A stretch of 64,000 bases of DNA from Silurus meridionalis. Taxonomy: Eukaryota; Chordata; Actinopteri; Siluriformes; Siluridae. The notes under the pieces were generated by a model. It worked only from the letters and a program-made list of their open reading frames with translations, ran no database searches and was not told the DNA's origin. Below are positions 43,337 to 57,159 of the stretch, piece after piece (the first letter of the stretch is position 1; the number at the start of each line of letters is the position of its first letter). A program made the position numbers and the translations under genes. The stretch lies in the NCBI RefSeq assembly GCF_014805685.1, contig NC_060896.1, forward strand, positions 11,694,889-11,758,888, given 5' to 3'.

Positions 43337-44010
43337 CTTTACAGGGGGTGGGAGGAGGCGGGAGTAGTGATGAGTGACATTCAGCCACATCCCCAACCTT
43401 ACATGCCCTGTCTTGTGCGGACAAAGGAATAACTTTCCAGCATCTTTAAAATAACTGTCCATCTTTGGTTTGACAGCTTTTGTTAAAATCCATTTAAAAT
43501 ATATATGTTTTCTTCTAAACAATGAGAAGTTTTGAGTGTTTGGTGTCTAAATTTGTTTGTAGTCTAAATCGATATTAGAATATATTCCAAACATGTTGTA
43601 TAAACCTGAATAGCATTAATACTTAATATTCATGCAATGCATCTTTCTCATTGATTTTGGTTTTAATTAAAAAATTCAACCATGTATTTTGATTTTGTTT
43701 AAAAAAAAAAAGGTCAGATGTTACTGTTTAAAAATATTCATTTTCAGAAATTATATTATCAATTGTAATTATTACATAAAATATTTATTAAAGTATTGGC
43801 ATTATGCCACATTTAGTTGTATATGTTTATGCTTAAAATGTGTTTATCTCCTGTAAGGCCTGCTACTATGGTAAAATGAACGTACAGTTAAAACCTTTCA
43901 GTTGCATTAAGGACAATGCCCGGGTTCAGATTTTTAGGACAAAGCTTTAAGTTTTCCATTAATAACCTAAAGAAGAGAGTTATTTGAATAAAACTGATGA
44001 TCGATTTTCC

Positions 44011-44023
44011 TGACCTTTGACCT
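44011..44023 (-). promoter_or_regulatory. Perfect DR1 nuclear receptor element upstream of ADM
   Basis: AGGTCAAAGGTCA on the minus strand is the ideal direct repeat with one-base spacing bound by RXR heterodimers, HNF4 and COUP-TF. It lies about 700 bases upstream of the ADM TATA box. One perfect 13-base site could arise by chance in a genome, so activity is inferred. Confidence 0.4.
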
Positions 44024-47000
44024 TTGCTTCACTGACATTTCAGCATGCAGACACTGAGCAAGTGTCCGTTTTGAAGCTTGCTTATGATGATCACATCTCT
44101 GTCCAGGTTGTAGATGTAGTGCTGCAGTGAACTGGCTTTAGTGACCTCTTCTATTATGTTGGAGTAGAATTGCAAATATGCTTCACTTTAAGAGTTGGTG
44201 ACTATGGTAACCTCACGTTAAGCCTCTCGCACGTCCCTGAAAATACTGCAATCAATTGATCAAATGGGTTGTACGTGCTGAGAACATTGCTTAATGCTCC
44301 GAGGCATTAAACAACACCCAAAAATGATTTTTCACTTACAGAACATGACCGAAATTAATTCATCCTTACAAAGGATCCTTTCCAGATGCATCTCTGAAGA
44401 CATATATTACAATATCCCTTGTTGGAATAAACAGCTGTTGGTCGAATTACGTGGCCCACTGTGCTATCTGGCCAGTCACACTTCATAGCAGCTGAATTTT
44501 GTCTGGCCTGGAGGCGTATGGGTAAACAGTGTCTATCCTCACTATGTATCTCTGTGAGTGATATGATAAATGAGTATTTGTATTTAGTAGGACATAGTGT
44601 TCTTGGACTAGTTCGCTTTATAGTTTGCTGTTGTTTAATCTGCATATGTAAAATTTGATGCAAATACTAAATATCCAGAATCTAGCATTTCTGTCTGTTT
44701 ATTGTTTATTTGTTCATTATATTAACAGAATCACTTCAAAATACAGTGCAAATGTTGATTATGGGTATATTACTGAAATAACATCTAGTATGAATGTGAA
44801 CCCACCCACATTTTCAGACCACTACGATTCTGTGATAACTGTGATAGGTGGTACTGTAGCATCATGTGACATATTAAATTTACATTTGCAATGCATGTGC
44901 TCAGACTGATTGCCTTCAGCATGTTGTAGCATGACTGAATGATATCAGCATTTATGGATACAGGCCAAGTTCTTGCGCTTCCAGTCATACAGGAATCATC
45001 TTTTTTCTGCAGAATGTGCACTCTCACTAATCATTTTCAACTCTTGTGTCCACTAGAAACCCCTTAAAATGAATTTGACATGCATATTTATATGCATAAG
45101 AATTCCCACCTGGTTATTCTTCTCAAGCATTTCAAACGTCCTAAAGTAATTTCCCTGTTTAAGTCTCCCTTTTAGTGTCTTTCTATGTAATTAATGCAAT
45201 ATGCACTTTAAAATTGTGCTAACCATTACCATTACCAAGAGTTTTTTTCTACATGTGTAATTTGTTATAATTGTATTTATTTGATGATCAATATTCATTT
45301 ATTTAGTACCAATTACATAAACATCCATTTGAGAATAACATATGGGCATAATCAAAAGCAAGTGCCTTATGCTGCTTTTATAGTCCCAGTCCTATGTTAT
45401 AAAGAATGCATTTGTGCATTGCGAATAATTGCAAACAGATCTAAACCTTTACAGTTGTTTCTAAAAGGTTGTTTTTTAAATATGTCATTTTCTTACATGA
45501 TCAACATTTATGTGATTTGATGCATCCACGTGATGTAGCATGTGCGCCGCGATCAGCTAGCATGAAGGATGTCACGTCTCTGTCTAGTAACTGATCTGCG
45601 TCTGTTCCTCATTAATAAATGGAAAGCACAATACATTGCTCACATTTACGCAAAGTTTTAAAGAATGAGCTACATTCCACATGAGAGGCGAACTCCACAT
45701 GCTGCAGGCAATTTCTCAGCATAGGCGCACACAGTCTTCTTTCAACAGCAAATCCACAAGTCACTCCGGCACTCACTGCTACACCTTGACTACTTCATTA
45801 ATCAAAAGGTCTCCGAAGACTTGTGCCTCCATGTTGAGCTTAAAATAGTAACAGCCGTTTTTCAACACTGCAATGTTACAACTTTCTTGGAAGCTCTAAA
45901 ACATCAGCTGTTTTTAAAAAATGTGAAGAGTTCACAGTTTAATAGGTCCATTAATTTTGCCCTGGAATTCAGCCATAACATCATTCAGGCTCACAAACAC
46001 GGTTAAGAACACAAATTGAGCAACCACTCAAGACTAACTTACTATGAAATGTTATCTAGTCCACTAATACTTTACATATTTTAAGTACTAGTTGTGGAAA
46101 TGTTATTTCAGAACAGAAAGGCTGTGGAAGCAGATTGTTAGTGTTTAACAGGATGTGACTACACTGAAACCGTATGTATGGCATGTCTTTTGCATAGAAC
46201 ATATTAAGCCAAGATTCTAGGAAATACAAATATAGCTCCCAGTGGACCCTGGCTGAGCTTGGCTCATATTCACATAACTTTTTTTTTTTCCTGGTGAATG
46301 GGTAAGTAGCCACTGTGCTATTTATGTCCTACTTCCATTTCACAAAGCTGCTATGAACAAGATGATGTGGACATTACTAATGGTATTGTTTTTATGACTT
46401 GATTTTTACTCATGCACTTCCCCTACAACAACTACGACACAACACATTACAGTATTGGTTTCATTTTGTTAGGTTTGTATCCATATTGTTTTAACTAAAC
46501 TAAACAAGCATCAATCCTCTTGCCTTTACTGTATTGTCAATTTCTTACCTGAACCATAGCAATCTCTTCTAACCTCTTAAAGCATGTAATGTGCAGAATC
46601 GCATCATTTTGCATTACAGTAGCACATTTCCACTCATGTAATCAGTTCCCGACTTTCATGCTCTTCATCCCTGGCCTTCCAATCCACACCAACCCCACAT
46701 ACACCTACCTGACTCACCTCAGTTTTCACTCGTTTCTTTGTCTCTTGCTTTGACCATCTTGACTATTTTAAAACACTTTGATACAAACAATAATGCCAAC
46801 CACCAGTCATTAACATTTCATTCACATTCATTTACAAATAACTTTCCTTCGTTTGCTTTCAAACTCTCCTTAATGTTTCATTCAGAACAAGACTATATTT
46901 GTCATAATACATAAATTCTTGACAATTCAAATATTTTATTATTTACATACATTTAATTATATGCACTATATGGCTGAAGAATTGAGAAGATCAGAGTTAG

Positions 47001-47029
47001 AAAAACCATGACATTCGTTGTATTAGCCA

Positions 47030-47185
47030 TGTTAAGTTGCCCTAGGTGTGATTGTGTGCCCTATTTGTATTGCACAGTGCCCTGCAATGGACTGGCATCC
47101 TACCCATGGTGTATCATCACCCCACTCCCTTTTTTCATGACCAGGAGAAAGTGGTTACTGAAGATAAACAAATTATCTGTACAAG
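47030..47185 (+). repeat. Fragment of a dispersed fish repeat (CTGCAATGGACTGGCATCC)
   Basis: The order GTTGCCCTAGGTGTGA, GCCCTGCAATGGACTGGCATCC, ACCAGGAGAAAGTGGTTACTGAAGAT matches a very common interspersed repeat of teleosts as I remember it. A shorter relative (GACTGGCGACCTATCCAG) lies at about 49318-49345. The superfamily is not certain. Confidence 0.5.
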
Positions 47186-47413
47186 TAGGATGTTTACCAA
47201 GTAGGCAACTAAGCACTGTAACTTATTCCAGTCATTAAAAATCCTTTTACAATGTTGTATCCTTTTACAATGGTCAGTATGTGCATATGAGCATAAATAA
47301 CTGCAAAATGAACAAATCTATTACCTTTATTGTCAATTGAAAAACGGCATATTCTACCTACATTTATATAGCAGTTGCAGGGCAATTGATGGAATTGCAT
47401 TTAATTTTGTGAA

Positions 47414-47415
<2 letters not shown>

Positions 47416-47463
<48 letters not shown>
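47416..47463. repeat. (TA)n microsatellite
   Basis: An uninterrupted TA dinucleotide run. Confidence 0.96.
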
Positions 47464-47465
<2 letters not shown>

Positions 47466-50400
47466 AAAAGGATTTGATTTAAAAGGTTTCATTAAAAACA
47501 GTATAACAGTGGATTATTTGTCCATTTGATTCAATAAATGGCATTATTATCAAGCTGAGCATTTTTCTAGTCTTCCAGCACTGGTCTGGGTAATTGCTTT
47601 ATACCATGGTGTGCAAGTGCTCATTGCGTGTTAGTGCTAAAATATCAAAATATATTTTCAATACCCTGTTTCAGAAAGCATGCTGATATCTGAATTAAAT
47701 CTTACAGGTGTTCACTTTTTCTTTTTCATAAAGTATGCACTTTTGTAGATATGCTTTTCAGATCTTCAAGCCTTTTTAAGTCTCCTGGATTTTAGCAAAT
47801 CCTTTCAATCATGCAATCGAGAAAATGACATTGTGTTTATGTATCTTGAAGGAATCTGAGCAGTGTTTGGAATGTAGGGAGGATTATAGCAGGAAATCAA
47901 CAGGTTATTCTAAGTTCATATTGTGTGCAAAGACAGTTTTCTGCATCATGTGCGTGATCAGAGAGGTCAGGTGGTGAATCATTCTAAGCACGAAACCTTA
48001 TCATCAAGGGGGTAATGGCACGGATGGTTTTAATGCCTTGAAAAAAAAAAGCCTATCCTTTCAGAATGTCAAGAATTTTTCTGTTTATCTTTATAGTGTG
48101 AGAGGAAATAAATTTTGTACTTTCCCGATTTCCAACATGTGATTTGAATTTGTCCCCTGTATAAACACCTGATGTATTATGTTCAGACAATCCACACTAT
48201 GCCTGACCAAATGATTTAATGTATAACACATATTTACTACATCTATGTTTAGGTCCATTTGGGCAATTGATAACATTTTTACATGGATTCGAGGGGTGTT
48301 ACATTTTGGACAGAAATTTTGTCCAGAAAAACTTTTGGCACAGTATAGTATGCAAGATGTCTTTAAACTTAAAGATTTTATGTTTTTTTGTGTGTGGGTT
48401 TTTATAGTTATTTATTGTTTGGTGTTTTAAATCAGGTCATTTGCTGTTGCATTTGTATTCATGATGTCTTTTTGTCAATAATGTCATTGATGTATATGTC
48501 GGCCACTTTGAAAAGCTCTAGTGAAGATGGCATGGATTATTGTGGATTAGACACTTGTAACAAAACAAGCAGTTGTTTTCAGAGTCTGCTTTGTGTTAAC
48601 TGTCCTTACACTCTTTCTCACACTTCATCTTTTATCACATTCCTTGTGAACATCTTGACCTAATCCAAATCAGTCCATTATTTATCATCTGTGACTGAAT
48701 TCAGTGTTCCAGATGAGTTTTGACTCAGCATGTCAGGCTTTAAATTGTCATTTATACAGCTGCTATTCAAAACAGAGGTGAAATTGTAGTATCTTTAAAA
48801 AATCCAGCACACAAATAGTTGTGCAACAGAAACAGTGTTTGGGCTAAAATTCTACCCAAAATAGTCTTACTGGATGCAAAACATAGCTAATATTAAAATA
48901 GCAAAAAGCTATTTTGCACACAGACAAGCTTAGTATAATATACGCAACCTCGTCACACTTTCTTGAGTTCTTAAAACCACGTAAAATGAATCTATAATGC
49001 ATAACATGTTAAAAAAAATAATAAATTGTTAGATGCATAAGTTCATTAGACAGATGGAGAAGGCACAGAATGCATACATTTTAACACTCATCCAAAAATA
49101 GGCATTTATTTATTTTTATTCTGTGACATTACAGGCAATTTATGGGCAAAAGAGGTCATTAGATTTTCTAGCAAACTGAATCAAATGTCATAGCAGAATC
49201 GGATAATGATTGCAAATTAGTCTGTACATTAAAATGTTATAAGGTTTAAAACAGCTCTTATGGTCGGTACCCTATTAATATTTATATGCATTTAATATGC
49301 TTTTCTTCACTATAGTAGACTGGCGACCTATCCAGATTTTATTCCAGTGCCAAGGGTTATTGGTTTTGTTTTTTTTCTGGTCCAGAACATTCCTGAATAG
49401 GTAATAAATAAAAAATAGTGTTAAGTGTTAAGATCAATGAATGACTGAATTAATTAATACATGGTTTTCAATAGACAAAACTTTAGTAAATATGTACATA
49501 TAATTTATTACATTCTGGACTTATACTGTTTCTGATTAGAGCTAAATGAAGATGAATATTAAAAAACTGCTATTTAAACTTCATCCATCCTAGAATGAAA
49601 TCAGCTTTGAAGTGTTTATGGAGCCATGTGGGGTCTTTTTGTAATTAAAGAGCTGCTCTCCACATGTGACTTGTTCAATACAAAACATATGTTTTGCGCT
49701 TATTTTTGTCATTACACTAATTTATAGCGATTGTCTTGGAATGTATAACGTAGCTGTTATGTAGATGCGTTTTGCTATCTCCAGTCGGCTTAAATGAGAC
49801 AGCAATACACTCCAAACATGTGCATCCAATGACGTAATATGTGCAGAATGAATGGTATTAGTTTTATGGTGACTCTAGTGTCAAAAATGAAATAGCAAGT
49901 AGAGCGGAGAGCAATTTATGCATCAAGAAGCACTTATAGCTTCACGTGAAAAAGATTTGTTTTCCAGGAAATAATGCATGATACAGTGTCATCTTGTTTA
50001 TCATGTTGGGATGACATGAGCAGCTTCCCATAAATCCTTGTCTATAACTTTTGGCTTATTCACAATTGAAAAATCTTTTCTATTTAACTCATGCTTAATC
50101 AAAAATGTATTTTGCAATAATGCTATGACTAAACTTGAAACTGGTGTCAAACCACATTAGACATGCGTTAATTTGGGCTGCATTTGATTGTGCACATAGA
50201 CTGTTTTTTTTTTTTATTTAATTTGAAACATTTTTACAGGTGGTATAACTGCACGATTGTTTCTGACAAAAAAACACTGGCAAATTGTTTTTTAAATATT
50301 TTATTATAAATCTAAAGAAAATCATTGAACCAGTTTTAATTGTTAATCCATTTCAGACAACAATATTTGATATTTACTTGATTTACTGGCTGACAGTAGA

Positions 50401-50508
50401 TTTAATTTTCCTCTTCAATGAATGATAAGCAACACACAAAACAATTAGCAACTAAAGAAATGTATTGTACAAGGACATGAGTCAGCATTTAATTTGAATA
50501 TGTAAATA

Positions 50509-50685
50509 GGACGCTGCTTAGGTTGTTGGTTTTTCATTGGTTAACTGCTGATCAAAAGGTCATGAATTTAAGTCCCAACACTACTAAGCTGTCCTTTCTG
50601 GGCTTTTAAACAAAGTCTTTAATCTGCTCAATTGTATAAATATGGAATAAATTATGTCCTTTCACATCTGTAAGTTGCTCATTTT
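50509..50685 (+). repeat. tRNA-derived fish SINE, diverged
   Basis: The head contains a region resembling a Pol III B box (GGTCATGAATTTAAGTCCC). It is followed by CTACTAAGCTGTCC, GGGCTTTTAAACAAAG and CTCAATTGTATAAAT, and then GTAAGTTGCTC. This is the same order as the SINE pieces at 24.7 and 55.6 kb. The tail after GTAAGTTGCTC is lost. Confidence 0.6.
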
Positions 50686-53477
50686 CCTAAACGTACTGTA
50701 TACTGCATGATATGTTGGGCTGTGATGCATTTGCAGTGCTGTGTACTGGAAATGTATTTAAAAAGTAACTTTTATTTAAGTTTAATTAAATTTTTTTTTT
50801 ACCTATTATTATAATTTTATACCTATTATTAGGCTTCTTAAAACCCAGCCTTCTGTTTAGTTTATTATAGTCTATTATAGTTCTATTATAGTTCATAATT
50901 TTTTTTATGAATGATTGTGGTTGTGGTGTTATGTTTGGATTCTTGAAATGATTGTAATGATTGTCATTTACCCCACCTTTACGTGTTTTTTCATTAGATT
51001 TAATGATTTTCTTGATATTATTAAATCTGGTTGTAAAATAGGAAGGTTCAGGTGTAATAAACTTTTTTTTATTTTTTATTTTTTATAATGATTGTATACA
51101 ATAAGTAAAAAGTTTAAACATGAAATGTACCTGCTGTTAATGACAATTTATTTTCTTAAGTTTATTTAAGTGAATTTTTTATTCACTTAAATAAATATTT
51201 ATAAATGTATTATAAGTGGGACAAAAATGAAAATCTTCTGTATATTTGTTGTGTATAATAAACATTTGCTACCGATATGCAGCATGAAAAACACCTTTAT
51301 AATTATAGTTTTTAACACATCATCTATTAATATGTGCATGTGATGTTCTTTTTTACTTACTTGCTGTAGTTTATCTTCATTTAAACTCTACACTGTTTTT
51401 TCCCCCCACTTTTTTTTTTTTTGTTTGTTTTTTGTCAGAGCTTTGAATTCACTGTTGTCTTGAATGCATGATTAGCTGCAGTTTAACTTTTTGGGACAGA
51501 AATGACAGGTGTATACAGCTTGAAATATTTAAGGCTTGTGCCAGTTGTTCACTTTCAGCCTGGGATGCGGTTGAACTGAGACAGCTTCAATGCCTCAGCT
51601 CTCTGCATCTGCAGCCAAACAATCTGTGACTCCAACAACCCTGCGTCATGTCTGAAGCATCCATACACATTGGAGGGGGCATTAGAGGGCTGTAAAAATA
51701 GAAAATGAATCATTCAGACTTGCACATCCAAGTTGCCAAGTTCTGCAATCCACATCTTTCTGAAGAATAATACTGACATGCCTTACTATTTAATTCGGAT
51801 TGTTGGAGCTTAGTTAGATCACAAAACAAATCATTGCAGCACCACTGGACCTGTTGTGTCTTGTTCGCATGAAACTCCTGTGCATTACAAGAAACGGAGT
51901 GAAGTTTTGGTTTGAGAGAGGCAATATGTGCAATATTGAGTACCAGAAAATGCAGCTCTGTTGCTATTACTTCTGATTTTGATAAAGCATTATGCATAAA
52001 ACGCTTGCATATCAAAATCTTGTAGACTTTTACATACACCTTATCCAGTCTGGATGTGCTTATTCAAGCGATGATTCATTCAGGCTTATGCACTCTCCAT
52101 GGTCACGCCATCAAATATGCACAGACAAACAGAGATGAGAACATGAACAAAGTGTTAGACTTGCACAATCTTGAACTCAACATGAGCTGGGCAGCTTTCT
52201 TGAAACTTTCCACAACTCTTCTGATATTGTTGTACGAGACAAATATGTTGATCTAATCAATGAAATCGCAATAAACTGATGAACGTAGCGAATAAACAAT
52301 TTATAATAATAAGAACTAGTCAAGGATGGGTGAATCCATTAAACATCAAGAAGAAACGTTAGGCAGTTAATACATCTGACACGCAACACACATCTCCTCT
52401 GGTTTGAATTAGACTTCCATTCCTTAGCGCCCAGGGGGTATCTTAAACACAAATTACACGATGCCAGAAATAGTCCAGGGAATGTTATCTATGCGTCTTT
52501 AAATCGTTTGCTGAAGTTGTCGGAGGGCATGAGTGATTAAAAGCACTATGTTTCTTTATTCTGAACTAATGGCTTTAGAGCTAGACACTGACTGAGAGGA
52601 AAATATGAGCTAATGCTGGGCTTTTAAGGATTAAGTGAGCAAATTTGAAATGAGATACTTTCTAAGAAAAATTCAAATATTAATATTAAATATATTAGTA
52701 TAGAGTAGTATATAATAGTATAAATATAAAATAATGAATTAAGTAACCACATAGAGACATTTATCATACTTTTTAAATGATTTCCAATTAGGGTATAAAA
52801 AATACAGTTTCTACATTATTTAGTGAATATGATTTTTGCCATTTTTTTTAGCATTGTTACAGATATATATCCTGACAAAATGTTGATATTTCTGAATTAT
52901 AGTGATACGATAAACATGTGTTATATTCTGTATATTCAGATGGAGCGGCTGCCTTTCATTGCATGTTTATCACACATTCTTCACACATGTTGAATTAATT
53001 CACAACAGCCCCCTGCAATCTTAGGACATTGTTTCTTCACCCGCTGCAATCAAAAAGGTAATTGTAGTTGATTTACATCCATTTTGAGGCAATATTAAAA
53101 ACACAATTGGAATCTTAGAATAAGCCTGTGGCTGCATGCTATTATGTTCCACCTTTTTTTTTGTTCTTCTAACGTAATATTGCATTTTATTGATGGTACA
53201 CAACGTGGGTCATTTTAGGTCTCACTTTGGCTGCATCTAATTAGTCCTTTCATGCAATGTTTTTTAGAAGCACTACAGTTAGGGGAACAATTAATCTCTT
53301 CACAATGTTAATAGTTTTATCTTTATTCCAGATTAAAATATGATGGTTAAATTTTTGTATAAAATTGTTTCAATACTTATATCTAAAAGAAAAAAGTGAC
53401 CATACCATTAGCTGTATTTGTTTTTTCTTTTTTTTTTTTACTCTGGCCACTTCTGTTTTGATGAACCAGGCAACATA

Positions 53478-54900
53478 CAGTGGGGCAAAAAAGTATTTAG
53501 TCAGCCACCAGTTATGCAAGTTCTCCCACTTAAAAAGATGAGAGAGGCCTGTAATTTTCATCATAGGTACACTTCAACTATGAGAGACAAAATGAGAAAA
53601 AAGATTTTTAAAGAAATATATATGCAATTTATGGTGGAAAATAAGTATTTGGTCACCTACAAAAAAGCAAGATTTCTGGCTCTAACAAACCTGTAACTTC
53701 TTTAAGAGGCTCCTTTGTCCTCCACTTGTTACCTGTATTAATGGCACCTTTTTGAACTCGTTATCAGTATTAAAGACACCTGTCCACAACCTCAAACAGT
53801 CAGACTCCAAACTCCACTATGGCCAAGACCAAAGAGCAGTCAAAGGACACCAGAAACAAAATTGTAGACTTGTACCAGGCTGAATCTGCAATAGGTAAGC
53901 AGCTTGGTGTGAAGAAAACAACTGTGGGAGCAATTATTAGAAAATGGAAGACATACAAGACCACTGATAATCTTCCTTGATCTGGGGCTCCACGCAAGAT
54001 CTCACCCCATGTGGTCAAAATGATCAAAAGAACGGTGAGCAAAAAATCCCAGAACCACACGGGGGGACCTAGTGAATGACCTGCAGAGAGCTGGGACCAA
54101 AGTTACAAAGGCTACCATCAGTAACACACTACACCGCCAGGGACTCAAATCCTGCAGTGCCAGACGTCCCTCGGCTTAAGTGAGTACATGTCCGGGCCCA
54201 TCTGAAGTTTGCTAGAGAGCATTTGAATGATCCAGAAGAGGATTGGGAGAATGTCATATGGTCAGATAAAACCAAAAAAGAATATTTTGGTAAAAACTCA
54301 ACTTGTCGTGTTTGGATGAGAAAGAATGCTGAGTTGCATATAAAGAACACCATACCTACTGTGAAGCATGGGGGTGGAAACATCATACTTTGGGGCTGTT
54401 TTTTTGCAAAGGGACCAGGACGACTGATCCGTGTAAAGGAAAGAATGAATGGGGCCATGTATCGTGAGATTTTGAGTGAAAACCTCCTTCCATCAGCAAC
54501 GGCATTGAAAATAAAACGTGGCTGGATCTTTCAGCATGACAATGTTCTCAAACACACCGCCCGGGCAACGAAGGAGTGGCTTCGCAAGAAGCATTTCAAG
54601 GTCCTGGAGTGGCCTAGCCAGTCTCCAGATCTCAACCCCATAGAACATTTTTGGAGGGAGTTGAAAATCCATGTTGCCCAGCAACAGCCCAAAAACATCA
54701 CTGCTCTAGAGGAGATCTGCATGGAGGAATGGGCCAAATTACCAGCAACAGTGTCTAAAAACCTTGTGGAGACTTACAGAAAACCTTTGATCTCTGTCAT
54801 TGCCAACAAAGGGTATATAAAAGTATTGAGATGAACTTTTGTTATTGACCAAATACTTATTTTCCACCATAATTTGCAAATAAATTCTTTAAAAAATCAG
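53478..54900 (+). mobile_element. Tc1-like transposon, inactivated, right end truncated
   Basis: The left end CAGTGGGGCAAAAAAGTATT follows a TA and opens a typical fish Tc1-type terminal region. An inner segment at about 53600-53656 (GGTGGAAAATAAGTATTTGG) is mirrored by 54846-54900 (CCAAATACTTATTTTCCACC), but the outermost about 120 bases of the right end are absent. The transposase begins at ATG 53819 and is broken. Its catalytic part survives at 54223-54834. Confidence 0.88.
53819..54834 (+). pseudogene. Tc1-like DD34E transposase, disrupted
   Basis: The gene begins MAKTKEQSK with a helix-turn-helix region. It meets an in-frame TGA at 53978-53980, then loses frame at an A-run near 54040 and again around 54170. 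From 54223 a 203-codon frame is open to the natural stop. It holds the catalytic triad: Asp in WSDK, Asp in QHDN and, 34 residues on, Glu in NPIEHFW, which is the Tc1 spacing DD34E. Several independent lesions make it non-functional for transposition. Confidence 0.85.
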
Positions 54901-54995
54901 ACAATATGATTTTCAATATATTTGACAATATGATGGGCATTGAGCTTAATTGCTACACATTTTTTAACAAAAGTAAAAAAGCACAAATATATATG

Positions 54996-55572
54996 CAGTG
55001 GAACCCGGTTACTTCGATTTCCTAGGGGGTTGCCAAAAAGCATAGAGATAACCGATGATCTTATTGTTGGTATATGTTGGTTCACGGCGGTCCTAGTTAT
55101 CGCTCATCTCAACGGCTGCTCTTTTCTTCCCAAAGCGCATCGCGGATTCCCCGATCCTGCTGTTGTTAATTCTATGCTTTTGCTGTTCATCCCACGTTCC
55201 GCGCCGCGCTCCTACCAAGCGGCTTTCGCCTCCCGTTCATTGCATAACATTTAACAACAAAAGGCATATGTGCACTAACTAACAGCAGAGATTCACCAGT
55301 ATACAATACAACACCTGTAGCAGCTGTAAGGCTTGATTTTTCCGCCACTTTCACGTGTTCTTCTGCGGCTGCACAGTGCGGATCAAGATAACTGACGTTA
55401 AATGTCAAATTTTTCCCCCCTTGTGCTCGAGATATTAGGATTCGGCAACATAAAAAAGTCGACATAACCAATAAAAAATGCTTAGACAAAGCGAGATTTT
55501 GGCGGTTCCACTTCAAAAACGTCGACTTAATAGGGTTGTCGAGTTAACCGAGGTCGAGAAAAGTGGGTTCCA

Positions 55573-55575
<3 letters not shown>
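54996..55575. mobile_element. Pogo/Tigger-like non-autonomous element
   Basis: The 580-base element starts CAGTGGAACCC and ends GGGTTCCACTG, perfect inverse ends of 11 bases, with weaker pairing further in. TA follows the right end, and TG (probably a mutated TA) precedes the left. It inserted just past the truncated Tc1 copy and abuts a (TA)n run. Size and ends resemble the element in EIF4G2 intron 3. No intact transposase is seen. Confidence 0.72.

Positions 55576-55631
<56 letters not shown>
55576..55631. repeat. (TA)n microsatellite
   Basis: A TA run of about 28 units lying exactly between the pogo-like element and a SINE tail. It may have expanded from the TA target site. Confidence 0.96.
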
Positions 55632-55633
<2 letters not shown>

Positions 55634-55728
55634 AGACCCTTAACCGCTAACTGCATAGTTGTATAAATGAGATAATTGTAAGTTGCTCTGGATAAGGACA
55701 TCTACTAAATATCATTAATGTAAATGTC
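55632..55728 (+). repeat. 3' part of a fish SINE
   Basis: ACCCTTAACCGCTAACTGC, GTTGTATAAATGAGATAA, GTAAGTTGCTCTGGATAAGG and ATCTACTAAAT give the typical 3' region of the SINE family. The head is missing or replaced by the TA run. Confidence 0.7.
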
Positions 55729-56099
55729 CTATGATTAGTTGAATTCACCTGTATGGTACATGATCTCAACCGTTCCTGGAATGTTAGTGGGGGATATACA
55801 AAAAAAGCAGTGTCATAAAGAAAAAGGAGTAATTAAGTTGAGATTTGAAAGCCAACATTGCTCATTATTATGGTGGCGGTATCATAGTGAGATCATGTTC
55901 ATTTCCTTGACTAAAAGTCTCCTTTCACACTCATTTTTTCTTTACACTATTTTAATACTGGATTTATTGATGCTTACGAGATGCTCAAGATTTGGATAGT
56001 TTTGATTCATACTTTAGTTCCTGAACTTTCTCCCAAAATATTCTTTAATATTCATCCATTTGTTTGGGTATGTTTTTCAAAAGAATCCACCCAGGTGTA

Positions 56100-57150
56100 C
56101 TCCAATCAACTAATTATGTGACTTCTGATCGCAATTGGTTGCAGCATTCTTTTTTTCAGTGAAGATAGTTCTTAATGATATTGTATGTATTGTATGTTTT
56201 GGGTCATTGTCCTGCTGCAGAATAAATTAATCGCCTCCTTGATGGTATTGCATGATGAATATCCTGACCATATCTCCAACTCCATTTGCAGAAAAGCAGC
56301 CCCAAACTTGCAAGAAATCTCCACGTTGCTTCACTGTTACCTGCAGAGCAGATTATTGTACCACTCTCCAAACCTTTAACAAACCACTTGTTTTTTTTTT
56401 TTTTTGCTACAGGCAAAATATTTTACATTTTGATTCATTAGTCCAGAGCACCTGCTGCCATTTTCCTGTTTCCATGTCAGAAATATGGCTTTTTGGCCAC
56501 AATTCAAAACATGTATTCCTGGGTCCCACTGGTTTCCAACAGTTCTTCATTGATGTCACTGCTGGACATATTTTAATGTTGAAAGTAAGTAAGCACAATG
56601 TGTCTTTCATCCACAACATTGTTTCCTTGACTGACCACTTTGTCTATGGTCCTCAAAATGTCCCATTTCTTTGTGCTTCTTCAAAATAGCTTGAATTGCT
56701 TTGAAATCTTTACCTGGGAGAGACCTATATCATGCAGTATAGCTACATTGTGTCTTGTTGCTGTTCTTAGTCTTGCCATTGTATATGTCCTGTAGCATGA
56801 AACCGTCTAACACATCTCCATATTAGGAGCAGAGTTTGGCTGTTCCTCACTCAGTTTTAAACCTCCTACACAGCTGTTTCTGTTTCAAGTAATGATGGCA
56901 TGAAAATGATGAAAATGATTATCACTCGGACCTGCTTGGTGAAAATGGTTAATCATACATCTAACTGTGCAACTGAACATTGTGTACAAAGTAAGAATTA
57001 AAAGCCAAAGGGTGGTCACACCAAATATCGATTTGATTTGGAGTCCTCTCCTGTTCATTTATTTTCCATTGTGTTAATTGATAAAAAATATTTTCATTTT
57101 ACAACATTTTCACAACTACTTAAAACCTTTGCTCAGTTCTGTTACAAAAA
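56100..57150 (-). mobile_element. Second Tc1-like transposon, heavily decayed
   Basis: Read on the minus strand, conserved transposase pieces occur in the expected order but in different frames: a segment near 56750 (GCAACAAGACACAATG), then KWQQVLWTNES near 56450 and a stretch ending before CAGCAGGACAATGACCC at about 56203. The plus-strand text shows the familiar tail GGTGGTCACACCAAATAT at about 57012. Many stops and indels are present. The ends are approximate because TIRs were not resolved. Confidence 0.72.
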
Positions 57151-57159
57151 CAGAACTCA

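Larger units (their letters stand above)
43340..53470. other. Upstream spacer of ADM, no gene supported
   Basis: About 10 kb of AT-rich sequence without a convincing coding exon. In human the next gene past ADM is SBF2, but none of its exons is recognisable here. Contents seen: the ADM promoter, the DR1 site, a (TA)n run at 47416-47463, repeat fragments at 47.03-47.18 and 49.32-49.41 kb, a SINE at 50.5 kb and homopolymer-rich tracts around 50.8-51.4 kb. Confidence 0.5.

Noticed and set aside
55478..55701. Frames rich in IYIYIY
   Set aside because: Translation of a (TA)n microsatellite.
56252..56689. 145-codon plus-strand frame
   Set aside because: It lies antisense within the decayed Tc1-like element, whose recognisable protein pieces are on the minus strand.
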